Shown here piece by piece: positions 45,223 to 55,552 of a DNA stretch of 64,000 nt. The position numbers and the translations under genes are program-made. The notes below the pieces were generated by a model. That model was given only the letters and a program-made list of their open reading frames with translations, had not been told where the DNA came from and did not search any database. Every line of letters begins with the position of its first letter. Positions within the stretch are counted from its first letter, which is position 1. Source of the stretch: Pseudomonadales bacterium (lineage in GTDB: Bacteria; Pseudomonadota; Gammaproteobacteria; Pseudomonadales; Azotimanducaceae); assembly GCA_019090615.1 (NCBI GenBank), contig JAHRVQ010000037.1, positions 22,627 to 86,626 on the forward strand, written 5' to 3'.

Positions 45223-46995
45223 CTATTTACTGGTTGGCTTATTCACCGAAAGTTGTAACTCACGTAATTGTGTTGCATCAACTTCACTGGGCGCTGCCGT
45301 CAACAGACAAGCAGCCGTCTGCGTTTTCGGAAAGGCCATTACATCCCGAATAGCATTTGTGCCACTTAATATCATAACCAGGCGATCCAGCCCAAAAGCC
45401 AAACCACCATGTGGAGGCGCACCATAACGTAAGGCATCGAGTAAAAAGCCAAACTTGGCCTGCGCTTCTTCTGCTTCGATATTAAGTACTTTAAAAATTG
45501 TCTGTTGCATATCCGTATTATGCACACGGATCGAACCACCACCCAATTCGTGACCATTAATGACCATATCATAAGCGCGAGATAAAACCGCGCCAGGGTT
45601 TTCAAGCATATCGTCCAAACCACCCATGGGTTGCGTAAACGGATGATGCACAGCACTCCAGTGTCCTTTGCCATCACCTTCAAACATGGGAAACTCTGTC
45701 ACCCAGAGTGCAGACCAGGGTCGCTCATACAAATCCAGGTCTTCTGCTAGCTTAGTCCGCAGCGCCCCAAATGCATCATTAACAATATTAACCTTATCTG
45801 CAGCAAAGAAAATAATATCTTTATTTTTTGCACCCACTCGCTGCATCACATCCATAACCACCTGATCGGGCAAAAACTTCAAGATCGGGGACTGCAAGCC
45901 TTCTATACCTGCATCTATATCATTGACCTTAATATAAGCCAGGCCCTTTGCACCATAAATGCTCACATATTTGGTATAACCATCGATCATCTTACGACTT
46001 AATCGATCACCATTTTCCAGTCGCAAGGCAACAACTCTCGAACCTGGGTCGTTAGCTGGCGCACTAAACACCTTAAATTCAACACTCTGCATCAAATCAG
46101 CAACATCAATAAAGGGCAAATCAAATCTCATGTCTGGCCTATCACTACCATATTTTCGCATCGCGTCTGCATAGGTAATGGTCGGGAATTTATCCCCCAA
46201 ATCTACCGAGATCATTGTTTTGAACAAGGTACGAATCATATCTTCAGCCATACCCATAATAGCTGTTTCGTCAAGAAATGTTGTTTCAATATCAATCTGG
46301 GTGAACTCGGGTTGTCGATCAGCCCGCAAATCTTCATCACGAAAACAACGCGCAATCTGATAATATTTATCAAACCCTGACATCATGAGCAGTTGTTTAA
46401 ATAATTGAGGAGATTGCGGCAAAGCAAAAAACTCTCCGCCGTGGGTCCTGCTCGGCACCAGATAATCTCTTGCACCTTCAGGGGTTGCCTTGGTTAGAAT
46501 CGGCGTTTCAATATCAATATAGCCATCATCATCCAGGTAATTGCGGATAAAATGCGTCACTTTTGAGCGCAATCTGATGCGATCCTGCATTTCTGGGCGA
46601 CGTAAATCGATGTATCGATAGCGTAACCGAACGTCTTCACCTGCTTCTGAATGTTCATCCAGTTGAAATGGCGGTGTTTCGGCTGAATTAAGAATAACCA
46701 CCGATTGACCCAGAACCTCAATCTGGCCTGTGGGCATCTTGGCATTAACAACCGCTGCGTCGCGCGCCCGCACCTTACCTCTAATATTTAAAACAAATTC
46801 ATTTCGAACCTGGTCTGCCAGGGCAAACGCTTCAACTGTATCAGGATCAAAAACCACTTGAACAATACCATTATGATCCCTTACATCTAAAAAAATGACC
46901 CCGCCGTGGTCGCGGCGGCGATGAACCCAACCGCATAAAGAGACCTCTTCATCAATATGAGAATCCCGGAGCAGACCACAATAGTGGCTTCGCAT
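45223..46995 (-). CDS. aspS: aspartyl-tRNA synthetase
   Basis: A 590-residue class IIb synthetase of bacterial type: N-terminal OB fold ([20 protein letters not shown]), class II motif 2 ([23 protein letters not shown]), the GAD insertion domain (residues ~290-415) and motif 3 ([15 protein letters not shown]). It charges tRNA-Asp. It is the upstream gene of the yebC-ruv cluster, 9 bp before yebC. Confidence 0.97.
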   Translation of the reverse strand: MRSHYCGLLRDSHIDEEVSLCGWVHRRRDHGGVIFLDVRDHNGIVQVVFDPDTVEAFALADQVRNEFVLNIRGKVRARDAAVVNAKMPTGQIEVLGQSVVILNSAETPPFQLDEHSEAGEDVRLRYRYIDLRRPEMQDRIRLRSKVTHFIRNYLDDDGYIDIETPILTKATPEGARDYLVPSRTHGGEFFALPQSPQLFKQLLMMSGFDKYYQIARCFRDEDLRADRQPEFTQIDIETTFLDETAIMGMAEDMIRTLFKTMISVDLGDKFPTITYADAMRKYGSDRPDMRFDLPFIDVADLMQSVEFKVFSAPANDPGSRVVALRLENGDRLSRKMIDGYTKYVSIYGAKGLAYIKVNDIDAGIEGLQSPILKFLPDQVVMDVMQRVGAKNKDIIFFAADKVNIVNDAFGALRTKLAEDLDLYERPWSALWVTEFPMFEGDGKGHWSAVHHPFTQPMGGLDDMLENPGAVLSRAYDMVINGHELGGGSIRVHNTDMQQTIFKVLNIEAEEAQAKFGFLLDALRYGAPPHGGLAFGLDRLVMILSGTNAIRDVMAFPKTQTAACLLTAAPSEVDATQLRELQLSVNKPTSK

Positions 46996-47138
46996 CTTTA
47001 GTACCTCTATACGTATATATTAATAATCAATGTCATAAGCTAACGCTCGCTGGAGCCTTGCTCAAAATTCCCTGGGCATTTTTAAATTTGCAGCTCTGTT
47101 CATTCTGCAACTGCCCTAAATAAAAACTGTCACACCAC

Positions 47139-47516
47139 CTACGTTGACGAACTACCTTTACTCGCACTGCCTGTGGTTTTTGAAGTTGTACCGCTACTCT
47201 TTGAATCAGTACTACTTTTTTTCTTCGACGCATCACTTTTACCTGATTCACCCCCGCTACTGGCACTATCAGCAGATTTTTTGCTACTGGAAGATTCAGA
47301 ACTATCAGCACTATGCAGTGCATTTTTCTTATCGCCGGTTTTAAAGTCAGTTTCGTACCAACCACTACCCTTCAGACGAAATGCAGCAGCAGAAACAAGC
47401 TTTTTCAAAGCAGGCTTTTCACATGAAGGGCAGTCTTTAAGCGGGTCGGCAGACATTTTTTGTAATTTTTCAAGCCTATGGTCACAGGCTCCGCACTGGT
47501 ATTCATAAATTGGCAT
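47139..47516 (-). CDS. FmdB-family zinc-ribbon protein with Ser/Lys-rich tail
   Basis: About 125 residues starting MPIYEYQCGAC. Two CxxC pairs (C8/C11, C29/C32) form the zinc ribbon; the C-terminal half is a low-complexity Ser/Lys/Thr tail. Genes of this family often precede aspS, as here. The role is unknown. The true start is the second ATG (residue 3 of the longer frame). Confidence 0.85.
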   Translation of the reverse strand: MPIYEYQCGACDHRLEKLQKMSADPLKDCPSCEKPALKKLVSAAAFRLKGSGWYETDFKTGDKKNALHSADSSESSSSKKSADSASSGGESGKSDASKKKSSTDSKSSGTTSKTTGSASKGSSST

Positions 47517-47718
47517 GGCCAAATTCCCCTCATTTTATTCAACAACAAATACAATCTTACTGATATTTTTATAAACAAAAACACCATCGAAACATTTTCA
47601 ATGGTCCCAAATAGCGGTCGCGCATTATACCGTAATCTTGCCAAATCGCGACATTCACGCCAGAAACCCGTAACCACTGCTATGCTTTAGGTATAAAAAC
47701 TACACTTACCGAGCTGCC

Positions 47719-48348
47719 ATGGATGACAAACCGGCCGATTTCCCCCCTAAAAACGATACATTGGAAATTATTCAACTACTCGGCCAATACAATATTGAAA
47801 TTTGTGAGGACCTACATTTCCTTATTCAACTTGCCCTCACTGTGGAGCAACGATTCGTCAACTGGCAACATCGCACCCTGAACTCCCTTAGATTAGCCCT
47901 TAAGATGATAGAATGTGCGCAGCATGAAATGGATATCAAACAACTGGTCGCTGCAATTCTGGCCCACGACTTTGCGATGGGGTTCCTACCTATTGAAACC
48001 ATCAACAAATCAGGAAAATACTCAGCACGTGAACGCAAACTTATGCGTACTCACATTAACAGTGCGGCTGAGCTTATCCATAGGATGAAACAATGGTCCA
48101 CTGCCAGGGAAATGATCTTGTCACATCATGAACACATGGACGGCAGTGGCTATCCAAACAAATTGACGAGCATGGAAATTCCAGAGGGCGCAAAGATACT
48201 GGCGATTATCGATACCTTTACTGCTCAGGGTGAAAAACGAATCATGCGCGGTGTAATGGAAATTAATCGCCACGGTGAAAAGCTATATTGCCCTGAATGG
48301 CTACAATATTTTAACGATGCAGCTAAACTAATTTATCAACCGGCCTAA
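47719..48348 (+). CDS. single-domain HD-GYP-type phosphohydrolase
   Basis: The 209-residue protein has a metal His-Asp pair H83-D84 (LAHDFAMG), H112, the HHE block at 136-138 and GSGYP at 142-146, the layout of HD-GYP c-di-GMP phosphodiesterases. No receiver or PAS domain is attached, and the spacing is slightly shortened, so activity is not certain. Single gene. Confidence 0.75.
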   Translation: MDDKPADFPPKNDTLEIIQLLGQYNIEICEDLHFLIQLALTVEQRFVNWQHRTLNSLRLALKMIECAQHEMDIKQLVAAILAHDFAMGFLPIETINKSGKYSARERKLMRTHINSAAELIHRMKQWSTAREMILSHHEHMDGSGYPNKLTSMEIPEGAKILAIIDTFTAQGEKRIMRGVMEINRHGEKLYCPEWLQYFNDAAKLIYQPA

Positions 48349-48594
48349 TAACATTTGTACTCGAACAGGACTTGCTACTTAGCTTACACCAGTGGTTACC
48401 ACATAAGTTAAGACGAAGTCGCTTAAAAGTGTGTTTTTCCCACTAAAACGGGTAATTCCCTTGCTAGAGAATAGTCAATCACGTATAAATGTCCCCACGA
48501 AGAAACCGGTCAAAAACACTAGATTTTTCGACATCAAATCAGTTTCAATCTATCTCAACCCACCTCAATTATTGTTTAATATAAGGATACCCGA

Positions 48595-48987
48595 ATGGCT
48601 GCGAAAAAGGCATCTACAAAAAAAACTGCCGCTAAAGCAAAAAAAGCTGCACCTACCAAAAAGAAACTGCCTGCAATCAAACAGAAATATACCAAAAGCA
48701 CCATCTTAACCGAACTATCTAGCAGCACCGAACTCAGCAAAAAAGAAGTTTCTGCTGTACTGGACGGCCTAAGCGAACTGATCGAACGCCATGTTAAAAA
48801 GGGTGGCGCAGGTGAATTTACACTACCCGGCCTGTTAAAAATAAAAACTGTTATCAAACCTGCAAGAAAGGCCCGCAAAAACGTTCCTAACCCCTTCCGT
48901 CCTGGCGAGCTTATGGATGTCGCTGCCAAACCCAAAAGCACCAAAATTAAAGTACTGCCACTCAAAGCACTCAAAGACTTTGTTTAA
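48595..48987 (+). CDS. HU-family DNA-binding protein with a Lys/Ala-rich N-terminal tail
   Basis: A 130-residue protein; residues 1-33 are a KK/AA tail and 34-130 follow the HU fold (KSTILTELSSSTELSKKEVSAVLDGL, then LPGLLKIKTVIKPARKARKNVPNPF). The tail resembles histone-H1-type extensions. It would condense DNA non-specifically. The start has AAGGA six bases upstream. A rho-independent terminator follows. Confidence 0.8.
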   Translation: MAAKKASTKKTAAKAKKAAPTKKKLPAIKQKYTKSTILTELSSSTELSKKEVSAVLDGLSELIERHVKKGGAGEFTLPGLLKIKTVIKPARKARKNVPNPFRPGELMDVAAKPKSTKIKVLPLKALKDFV

Positions 48988-49027
48988 ATAGAGATTTTGT
49001 TTAAATAGAGGTTTTGTTTAAATAAAG
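48979..49027. repeat. 17-bp tandem repeat at the stop codon of the HU gene
   Basis: Three units around TTTGTTTAAATAGAG, beginning with the HU stop codon (TTTGTTTAA). Each copy brings its own in-frame stop, so the gene end is duplicated downstream. Confidence 0.85.
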
Positions 49028-49036
49028 ACGTTATTA

Positions 49037-49062
49037 AAAAGGCCGCTATTGCGGCCTTTTTT
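49037..49062 (+). terminator. rho-independent terminator after the HU gene
   Basis: AAAAGGCCGC, loop TATT, GCGGCCTTTT with a T run: a perfect GC-rich stem with poly-U, 50 bases after the stop. Confidence 0.92.
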
Positions 49063-49368
49063 ATGACTGAATATTAACCCTTTATATTTCCCATTATATT
49101 TTCAGCCAATTTTTACATTCGGATTCGGCTGTCGTCGAAATTCTATCTTAAAAAAAGTAACGGTAGAACTACCCCCGCATCAAAAATGACGCAATGGAGA
49201 AATTTAACGCCGCACCAGATCATTTACGTTAGCAAGGTCAGCAATAAGAAACCAAATCTTCTGACCAGCAAAGCATCACGCTCGGTTTTATAGGACACAC
49301 ACCAATACTGTGCGATATACTCGAACTCCGCAATTCAGCTCAGAGTCTGATTCAGGCCAGTACCTATT
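49063..49368. other. intergenic region, about 306 bp
   Basis: Upstream of proS. No repeat, small ORF or leader structure was found; the proS promoter must be in this stretch. Confidence 0.5.
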
Positions 49369-51099
49369 ATGAAAGCATCGCATTACACCCTCTCTACATT
49401 AAAAGAAACACCCGCTGATGCGGAAATAGCCAGCCATCAATTGCTTATTCGGGGTGGCTTTATCCGCAAACTAGCATCAGGCATATACAACTGGATGCCG
49501 ATGGGTTTGCGCGTATTACAAAAAATCGAAGCCGTTATCCGTGATGAGATGAATGCTTCAGGCGCCCAGGAAGTCCTGTTGCCGGTAGTTCAGCCTGCAG
49601 CACTCTGGCAGCAATCCGGTCGTTGGCAACAATACGATGACGGTTTACTGTTGAAATTTAACGATCGGCATAATCGTGATTTCTGCTTTGGTCCTACGCA
49701 TGAAGAAGTCATTACTGATTTCGCCAGAACAGAGCTAAAAAGTCATAAACAACTACCTGTTAATTACTACCAGATCCAGACTAAATTTCGCGATGAAACG
49801 CGGCCTCGATTCGGCTTAATGCGCGCTAGAGAGTTCATCATGAAAGACGCTTACTCTTTTCATATCGATGATGCCAGTCTGCAAACAACCTATCGGTTAA
49901 TGTACGACACCTATTGCCGTATTCTCGATAGAATGCAGCTAGATTATCGCCCGGTTCAGGCCGACTCAGGTGCAATCGGAGGTAGCGCATCAGAAGAATT
50001 TCATGTCCTGGCAGAATCTGGCGAAGACCTAATTGCCTTTAGTTCTGAAAGTAATTATGCCGCAAACGTGGAAACCGCAGAAGCAATAGCCCCGCCGCGA
50101 TCAACAGATGCCCCGCAAGACTTAACAGAAGTAGAAACCAAAGGCTTAGGCACTATAGAAGAAGTCTCCGAATTTCTGCACGTCGCACCACAAAACACGG
50201 TTAAAACACTCATTGTGGTGGGTGAAGAAACGCCATTGGTAGCGCTGGTATTAAGAGGGGACCATAAACTAAATCCACTCAAGGCGGAAAAATTAGCCGC
50301 AGTGGCGACCCCGTTACAAATGGCAACCGACCTGGAGATCAAAGCGAGTATTGGCTGTTTACCCGGCTCTATCGGGCCCATTAAGGTCAATATTCCAGTG
50401 ATTGTTGATCATAGCGCCCTGGCCCTGGCCAATTTTATTTGCGGCGCTAACAAAGATGACTACCATCTGCAAAATGCTAATTGGCAAAGGGATTGCAGCA
50501 TAGACAGCTCAAGTGACCTCAGAGTAATACAGGCAGGCGACCCAAGCCCGGACGGCAAGGGCATTATTGCTTTTAAACGCGGCATTGAAGTGGGACATAT
50601 ATTTCAGCTCGGCGACAAATATTCCAAAGCCATGGATGCAACAGTACTCGATAAAAACGGCAAAGCAGTAGTAATGCAAATGGGCTGTTATGGCATGGGG
50701 GTAAGCCGTCTGGTGGCCGCGATTATCGAACAAAACAATGATGACCAGGGCATGATCTGGCCAACAGCGCTAGCCCCTTTTCAGGTACTCATCATTCCAA
50801 TCAACGCGCATAAATCTGCTGAGGTCGCACAGGTTTCAGAAACGATATACCAACAACTTCTAGACCTACAGATCGAAGTCTTCCTCGATGATAGAGAAGG
50901 CATTCGACCCGGCGCCAAATTTGCCGATGCTGAACTCATTGGTTTCCCGCATCGAATAGTGGTTGGCGAACGAGGTTTAAAATCGGGTCAGGTAGAGTAC
51001 AAAACTCGCCGTGAAGGTGAAAACCTTGAACTACCCGTAGCAGAGGTTTCCACCTATCTGAAAAAAGTTATTGATCGGGAATTAGCCGACTCACATTGA
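49369..51099 (+). CDS. proS: prolyl-tRNA synthetase with editing domain
   Basis: A 576-residue bacterial-type class II enzyme: catalytic motifs ([37 protein letters not shown]), the inserted YbaK-like editing domain (about 225-400; [10 protein letters not shown]) that clears Ala-tRNA-Pro, and the anticodon-binding domain. Length matches E. coli ProS (572). Confidence 0.97.
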   Translation: MKASHYTLSTLKETPADAEIASHQLLIRGGFIRKLASGIYNWMPMGLRVLQKIEAVIRDEMNASGAQEVLLPVVQPAALWQQSGRWQQYDDGLLLKFNDRHNRDFCFGPTHEEVITDFARTELKSHKQLPVNYYQIQTKFRDETRPRFGLMRAREFIMKDAYSFHIDDASLQTTYRLMYDTYCRILDRMQLDYRPVQADSGAIGGSASEEFHVLAESGEDLIAFSSESNYAANVETAEAIAPPRSTDAPQDLTEVETKGLGTIEEVSEFLHVAPQNTVKTLIVVGEETPLVALVLRGDHKLNPLKAEKLAAVATPLQMATDLEIKASIGCLPGSIGPIKVNIPVIVDHSALALANFICGANKDDYHLQNANWQRDCSIDSSSDLRVIQAGDPSPDGKGIIAFKRGIEVGHIFQLGDKYSKAMDATVLDKNGKAVVMQMGCYGMGVSRLVAAIIEQNNDDQGMIWPTALAPFQVLIIPINAHKSAEVAQVSETIYQQLLDLQIEVFLDDREGIRPGAKFADAELIGFPHRIVVGERGLKSGQVEYKTRREGENLELPVAEVSTYLKKVIDRELADSH

Positions 51100-51168
51100 C
51101 CTTTAAATCAGATCAGCTATTCCTAGTAGACATGCAATAAAAATATGTAATAAGTTAAGGAATAGATC

Positions 51169-51549
51169 ATGAGCCTATACGATGATTTGGGTGGCGAAGC
51201 CGCAGTTGACGCTGCAGTAGATATCTTTTATCAAAAAGTTCTGCAAGACGAACGAATCAAGGAATTCTTTACCGGCGTCAATATGGAACGACAACGCAAG
51301 ATGCAAAAACAATTTTTGACCCTGGCCTTTGGCGGACCTAATAATTATACCGGTGCAAACATGCGTAAAGCCCATGAACGCGCTGCGAGCTACGGCCTAA
51401 ATGATGGCCATTTTGATGCCGTGGTTGAAAACCTTGCCAGTACGCTGCAAGGGCTTGGCGTAACCGCCGACAAAATCAATGAAGTTGCTGCCGTCGCAGA
51501 AAGCATAAGAAATGACGTACTGAACAAACCGCAGTCTGCCGCCGGTTAA
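51169..51549 (+). CDS. glbN: group I truncated hemoglobin
   Basis: The 126-residue 2-on-2 globin opens SLYDDLGGEAAVDAAVDIFY; the proximal haem His is H69 in MRKAHERA, preceded by FGGPNNYTG. Such globins bind O2 or NO and often detoxify NO. Start behind AAGGAAT. Convergent with the TlpA-like gene. Confidence 0.93.
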   Translation: MSLYDDLGGEAAVDAAVDIFYQKVLQDERIKEFFTGVNMERQRKMQKQFLTLAFGGPNNYTGANMRKAHERAASYGLNDGHFDAVVENLASTLQGLGVTADKINEVAAVAESIRNDVLNKPQSAAG

Positions 51550-51617
51550 TGACCTTCGGTGAGTTTCTACCGGTTTAGCTCAGGCATACTCCCTCGGCGA
51601 TGTCGATGGCCACTAAC

Positions 51618-51647
51618 AGGCGAAGCTACCTAATATTAGCTTTGCCT
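51618..51647. terminator. inverted repeat between convergent genes
   Basis: AGGCGAAGCTA and TAGCTTTGCCT pair over 11 positions (one G-T) with an 8-base loop, between the globin and TlpA-like stop codons. It has no long T run, so it may act as a weak bidirectional terminator. Confidence 0.45.
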
Positions 51648-51701
51648 ATCGCCCTAAAACAACCACAACAATCAAAGTAAGGCCCGAGAATTACTCGTAA
51701 A

Positions 51702-52202
51702 TCAGTCTTCTATTCCCATTGCCAACAAAATACTCGCTTCCGTTTGTGGACCAACAAGCGTCGCAACTATCGCACCACCCGGCCCGAAAATATAGGTTGT
51801 AGGCAATACTTCAGGCAGCAAAACGTTTAACTTTTCTTCTACCGGGGTAGCAAAAACAGGAAATTGAATTTTCATTTTTTTAATATCCCGCGCCATTACT
51901 ACCGCATCAGGCGCATCAAAATTAACGCCAAACAGATTAAGCGATGTGGCTTGCTGCACGCCTAATTCATTCAGTTCCGGAATTTCTTTAATGCAGGGCC
52001 CACACCAGGTAGCCCAATAATTAACCACCAGAAATTTCTTATTAAGTTCAGCAAGATAAATACCATTGCCATCTGTATCAAGAAAGTCTGGCGCTGGCTG
52101 CTCACACCCCACAATCAATGTGCAAAGCATCAGCATTATGCTGACAACAGAAATGGACCTCAGGTTTTTATTAATTTCGCTTAAATAGTTGTTCAAGGTC
52201 AT
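51702..52202 (-). CDS. TlpA/ResA-like thioredoxin lipoprotein
   Basis: A 166-residue protein with lipobox LIVGC (C33) and a thioredoxin fold, active site C67-G-P-C70 in NYWATWCGPC, cis-Pro in VLPTTYIFG. It probably reduces disulfides in the periplasm, anchored by lipid. Its start overlaps the end of the yihY-like gene by 32 bp, suggesting coupling. Confidence 0.87.
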   Translation of the reverse strand: MTLNNYLSEINKNLRSISVVSIMLMLCTLIVGCEQPAPDFLDTDGNGIYLAELNKKFLVVNYWATWCGPCIKEIPELNELGVQQATSLNLFGVNFDAPDAVVMARDIKKMKIQFPVFATPVEEKLNVLLPEVLPTTYIFGPGGAIVATLVGPQTEASILLAMGIED

Positions 52203-53472
52203 CCTGTAATACCGCTCGATTAGTTTTATAAAGAACGGCGAAACACTCGGATAGTTTCTTCTCCCAGTCTTTATCGCCTTTCACCCATTGTGGTAATTGC
52301 CAGGGTAGCGCAGTATAAAGATCCCAAATTGAGACCTGGTTCAGATCCTTTGAGAGCACCATTCCACCCCTGTCTACAATACGAATAAGCTTCCGCTCTA
52401 TCATCATAGACCTATATTCTGTCCAGTTTTCAAGGTCAATCCTCGCCCCATGTTTGCGTATATCCTCTTCCTTAACAACCTCTCCTTGCTGGTGGGCCTG
52501 ATAAAATATTTCCAGCAGACAGACAATTTGAAACAATGGCGCCTCCAGCATACCGCTACCTTTAAAACGATAAACACCTAAACTTTTAACTACTTCTGCA
52601 CCCATCAGGATAATCATCCACATGATATAAATCCATAAAAGGAACAGCGGTGCAGCCGCAAAGGTGCCATAAATTGCTTCAAAACTGGATTGAGACATAA
52701 TGGCCGTAAACAGCAATTTAGCCAGCTCAAAAGTCAATGCCGCAATTGCTCCACCAACTACTGCATATCTAAGCGGCACATCACAATTAGGTACCACGGC
52801 ATAAACCAGCGTGAACATACTGCCGCTAATTAGGATAGTAATAAGATTCAGGAACCTGGGTGTTTCAGCGACTTCACTAATCAATGGCAAAGACTCAATA
52901 TAACCAGTGATCCAGATACTCACCACGATAACCGGTGCCGCTAGAGATAACACTGCCCAATACATCAAAATACGTTGTAACCCATGCCGCGGCTGTTTCA
53001 CTCTCCAGATCGCATTAAATGTGCCTTCAATGGTATATAACATGATAAACGCAGTAACCGCCACGAAAGCAAGACTTGCCGCACCTAGGCTTCTTGCCTG
53101 CGCAGAAAAACTCAACAAATACTCCTGAACCACGATCGCATTCTGAGGAACAATATTACTAAAAATAAACAGCTCAACTGTTTGGCGTAGATCTCGCCCC
53201 ATCTCAAAATAGTCGAGAGAGGAAAAAACCAGCGTTAAAACAGGTACTACCGCAAAAAGTGTCTGGTAAGTAAGGGCTGCCGAAACGGTATGACATCGAT
53301 CACCGTAAAATCCACGTCGGAGATACTCGCAAAACGCCCATATATTTCGCAAGCCCTGCACCAACGGACTCGACAATTCGAATCTCCCCTTCGCTAAGCT
53401 CAACTGATGTCGCAGCGGCGATGCTACGGTAGCTATATCGTCTCCTGGTTCAGTTTTTCTTTGCATGATCAT
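52171..53472 (-). CDS. YihY/BrkB-family inner-membrane protein
   Basis: A 433-residue protein with six membrane segments (residues ~60-305), opening with the family block FYGDRCHTVSAALTYQTLFAVVPVL, and an extra C-terminal cytoplasmic domain with winged-helix features (LENWTEYRSMMIERKLIRIVDRGG). The family was misnamed RNase BN; the function is unclear. Followed by the TlpA-like gene. Confidence 0.87.
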   Translation of the reverse strand: MIMQRKTEPGDDIATVASPLRHQLSLAKGRFELSSPLVQGLRNIWAFCEYLRRGFYGDRCHTVSAALTYQTLFAVVPVLTLVFSSLDYFEMGRDLRQTVELFIFSNIVPQNAIVVQEYLLSFSAQARSLGAASLAFVAVTAFIMLYTIEGTFNAIWRVKQPRHGLQRILMYWAVLSLAAPVIVVSIWITGYIESLPLISEVAETPRFLNLITILISGSMFTLVYAVVPNCDVPLRYAVVGGAIAALTFELAKLLFTAIMSQSSFEAIYGTFAAAPLFLLWIYIMWMIILMGAEVVKSLGVYRFKGSGMLEAPLFQIVCLLEIFYQAHQQGEVVKEEDIRKHGARIDLENWTEYRSMMIERKLIRIVDRGGMVLSKDLNQVSIWDLYTALPWQLPQWVKGDKDWEKKLSECFAVLYKTNRAVLQDDLEQLFKRN

Positions 53473-53508
53473 TTGGTATCCACTCTGGCATTTGCATCCT
53501 TATTTTTC

Positions 53509-53550
53509 ACCCTGCTTTCAACCCTACTTTCAACCCTACTTTCAACCTTG
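53509..53550. repeat. 12-bp tandem repeat, 3.5 copies
   Basis: ACCCTGCTTTCA then ACCCTACTTTCA twice and a partial copy, in the divergent promoter space between yihY-like and arsC. Confidence 0.88.
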
Positions 53551-53617
53551 TCGTCCGGGCAACAGATAGCTACAATTCCAGTCTTTTTGATCCAGGTTAT
53601 TTAGAGAGGTAAATGTA

Positions 53618-53968
53618 ATGGCAGATGTCACAATCTATCATAATCCAAAATGCTCAAAATCACGTCAGACCCTCGCACTATTAGAGGAAAAGAATATCAC
53701 TCCTGAAATAATTCTGTATCTCGAATCCCCTCCGGAGGCAAAACAGCTAATACATATTATTGCCTTGTTAGGAATAAACGCACGAGGTTTAATCCGCACC
53801 GGCGAGGCTGAATATACTGAACTAGGCCTGGATGATGATAACCTGGCTGAAACATTACTAATCGATGCGATGGTCAACACACCAAAACTTATGCAACGGC
53901 CAATTGTTATCGCCAATGGCCAGGCACGCATCGGCAGACCCCCAGAAGCAGTCCTCGAAATAATATAA
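53618..53968 (+). CDS. arsC: ArsC-family arsenate reductase (glutaredoxin type)
   Basis: The 116-residue protein has the catalytic Cys in HNPKCSKSRQTL (C12) and the RP(I/V)V...GRPPE loop of the ArsC family. It reduces arsenate with glutathione/glutaredoxin, or is the YfgD subtype whose substrate is unsure; no ars operon genes are near, which favours the latter. Confidence 0.88.
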   Translation: MADVTIYHNPKCSKSRQTLALLEEKNITPEIILYLESPPEAKQLIHIIALLGINARGLIRTGEAEYTELGLDDDNLAETLLIDAMVNTPKLMQRPIVIANGQARIGRPPEAVLEII

Positions 53969-54103
53969 ATAGCGTATATCTGAAAGTAAAAAGGTGAATG
54001 CGATGGCGACAATTACTGTCGCCAGGGGAAAGCAGCGAAAAACAGGACTGCAATAAAATGTCAGCCTTGGACAATTGTCCAATTGTCCAATATATAGTAC
54101 GCG

Positions 54104-54484
54104 CTAGTGGATGATTTTTTGACGTATATTTGGCTGCTCTACATCTGACTCAAAATGGCCACTGTCGTCGTTTTTGCTACGCTGTTCAGTTGATCTAACC
54201 TCGTAGCGACGAGTTGATACTTCTCCATCGAGTACATTTGGCAATGCCTGTAGAAATTGTTCCATATGCGCGGTTTGAAAATGATCTTGCAAAGCTTCAG
54301 CAGATTCCCATTCCTGAAACAATAAAAGCGTATTCGGATTGGTCAGACCAATATAAAACTCGTAACTCAAACAACCGTATTCCGCCTGACTCGAAATCGC
54401 CATGTCCTGCATGAGATCCAATGCGTCTTGTCTGTGCGCTTCTTTTAGTGGAAAAGTACCGTGAACAATGATCATATCTAACAT
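54104..54484 (-). CDS. antibiotic-biosynthesis-monooxygenase (ABM) domain protein
   Basis: About 126 residues; residues 1-95 form an ABM/YgiN-type ferredoxin-like fold (MIIVHGTFPLKEAHRQ, CLSYEFYIGLTNPNTLLLFQEWE, HFQTAHM), usually a quinol or haem-related monooxygenase. A hydrophilic tail follows. The start at 54484 (MLDMIIVHG) is preferred; a weak ribosome site makes the choice uncertain. Confidence 0.75.
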   Translation of the reverse strand: MLDMIIVHGTFPLKEAHRQDALDLMQDMAISSQAEYGCLSYEFYIGLTNPNTLLLFQEWESAEALQDHFQTAHMEQFLQALPNVLDGEVSTRRYEVRSTEQRSKNDDSGHFESDVEQPNIRQKIIH

Positions 54485-54620
54485 GTTGTATGAAAACCTG
54501 TCGAAGATTATACAGACAATACCTGTAAGCTCCACTGACAAATCTCGATTTTATCCTACCAACACCAATGGCATATTTAACCCGTGCTTACGAAGGCCAC
54601 CACATCATCCTATCTTTAGC

Positions 54621-54650
54621 GCCACTCCTTGCCACTCCTTGCCACTCACC
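54621..54650. repeat. 10-bp tandem repeat
   Basis: GCCACTCCTT twice plus GCCACTCACC, between the ABM and SDR genes. Confidence 0.8.
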
Positions 54651-54688
54651 CTAACCAGCCTTAAGCAAATTATCCGCCTAAGGCAAAG

Positions 54689-55438
54689 TTATCCCTCTCG
54701 GTGTACCGCGAAAGCCGACCAAGCCTGCTCAGTTGGCATCACTTCAAGTTGATTAACATTAATATGCGGCGGCAAGGCCGTGGTCCAATAAATAATTTCG
54801 GCTATATCCTCGGCAGACAGGGGTTGCATACCGGAATATACCTGTTTTGCACGGTTTTCATCGCCTTCAAACCGAACCAGAGAGAATTCAGTATCACACA
54901 TACCTGGTTCGATATTTGACACTCTGATTTTTTTGCCCAACAGGTCAGCGCGCATATTCCTGGAAAACTGCTGCACAAAAGCTTTAGTACCGCCGTAAGT
55001 ATTACCCCCTGGATATGGCCAACTACCCGCAACCGAACCAATATTAACGATATGCCCACCCTCGCGTTTGATCATCCCAGGCAATATCGCACGACATAGA
55101 TAGATCAACCCTTTGATATTTGTGTCAATCATCGTATCCCAGGCATCCAGGTTACCTGCCTCCACCCCTTCAAGCCCCAGCGCCAAACCGGCATTATTTA
55201 TCAGGATACTAATATCCTGAAAGCTTTCCGGTAATTTCTCTGGTAGCTCAGATACTGCCTGCCGGTCCCTGATATCAAGTGTAACAACATGTGCCTGATC
55301 GCCTAGTTCGGCAGCCAGATCGACCAATCGTTCCTGTCGTCTGGCAACAAGCACCACCTGATGGCCACTAGCGGCAAACTTTTTTGCACAGGCTCCACCA
55401 AACCCAGATGATGCACCAGTAATCAAAACGGTAGCCAT
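54689..55438 (-). CDS. short-chain dehydrogenase/reductase (YdfG-like)
   Basis: A 249-residue SDR: TGASSGFG NADP-binding motif (7-14), NNAG, catalytic Ser in NIGSVAGSW and Y-G-G-T-K. It resembles E. coli YdfG (3-hydroxy acid dehydrogenase). Start at 55438 behind AGGAAAGG; an ATG at 55453 is less likely. Confidence 0.88.
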   Translation of the reverse strand: MATVLITGASSGFGGACAKKFAASGHQVVLVARRQERLVDLAAELGDQAHVVTLDIRDRQAVSELPEKLPESFQDISILINNAGLALGLEGVEAGNLDAWDTMIDTNIKGLIYLCRAILPGMIKREGGHIVNIGSVAGSWPYPGGNTYGGTKAFVQQFSRNMRADLLGKKIRVSNIEPGMCDTEFSLVRFEGDENRAKQVYSGMQPLSAEDIAEIIYWTTALPPHINVNQLEVMPTEQAWSAFAVHREG

Positions 55439-55552
55439 AAATCCTTTCCTCAAGAGGCGCGTACCTCATCTATTAAGTTTTGCCATACACGGGCAATCAT
55501 AAAACCCGGCGAATGAATATTTTAGGCCGGCAACAGGTTCATAACAGGTTGT

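Noticed and set aside
48431..48709. 92-residue plus-strand ORF before the HU gene
   Set aside because: It overlaps the HU coding region in another frame and has no ribosome site; HU has clear motifs.
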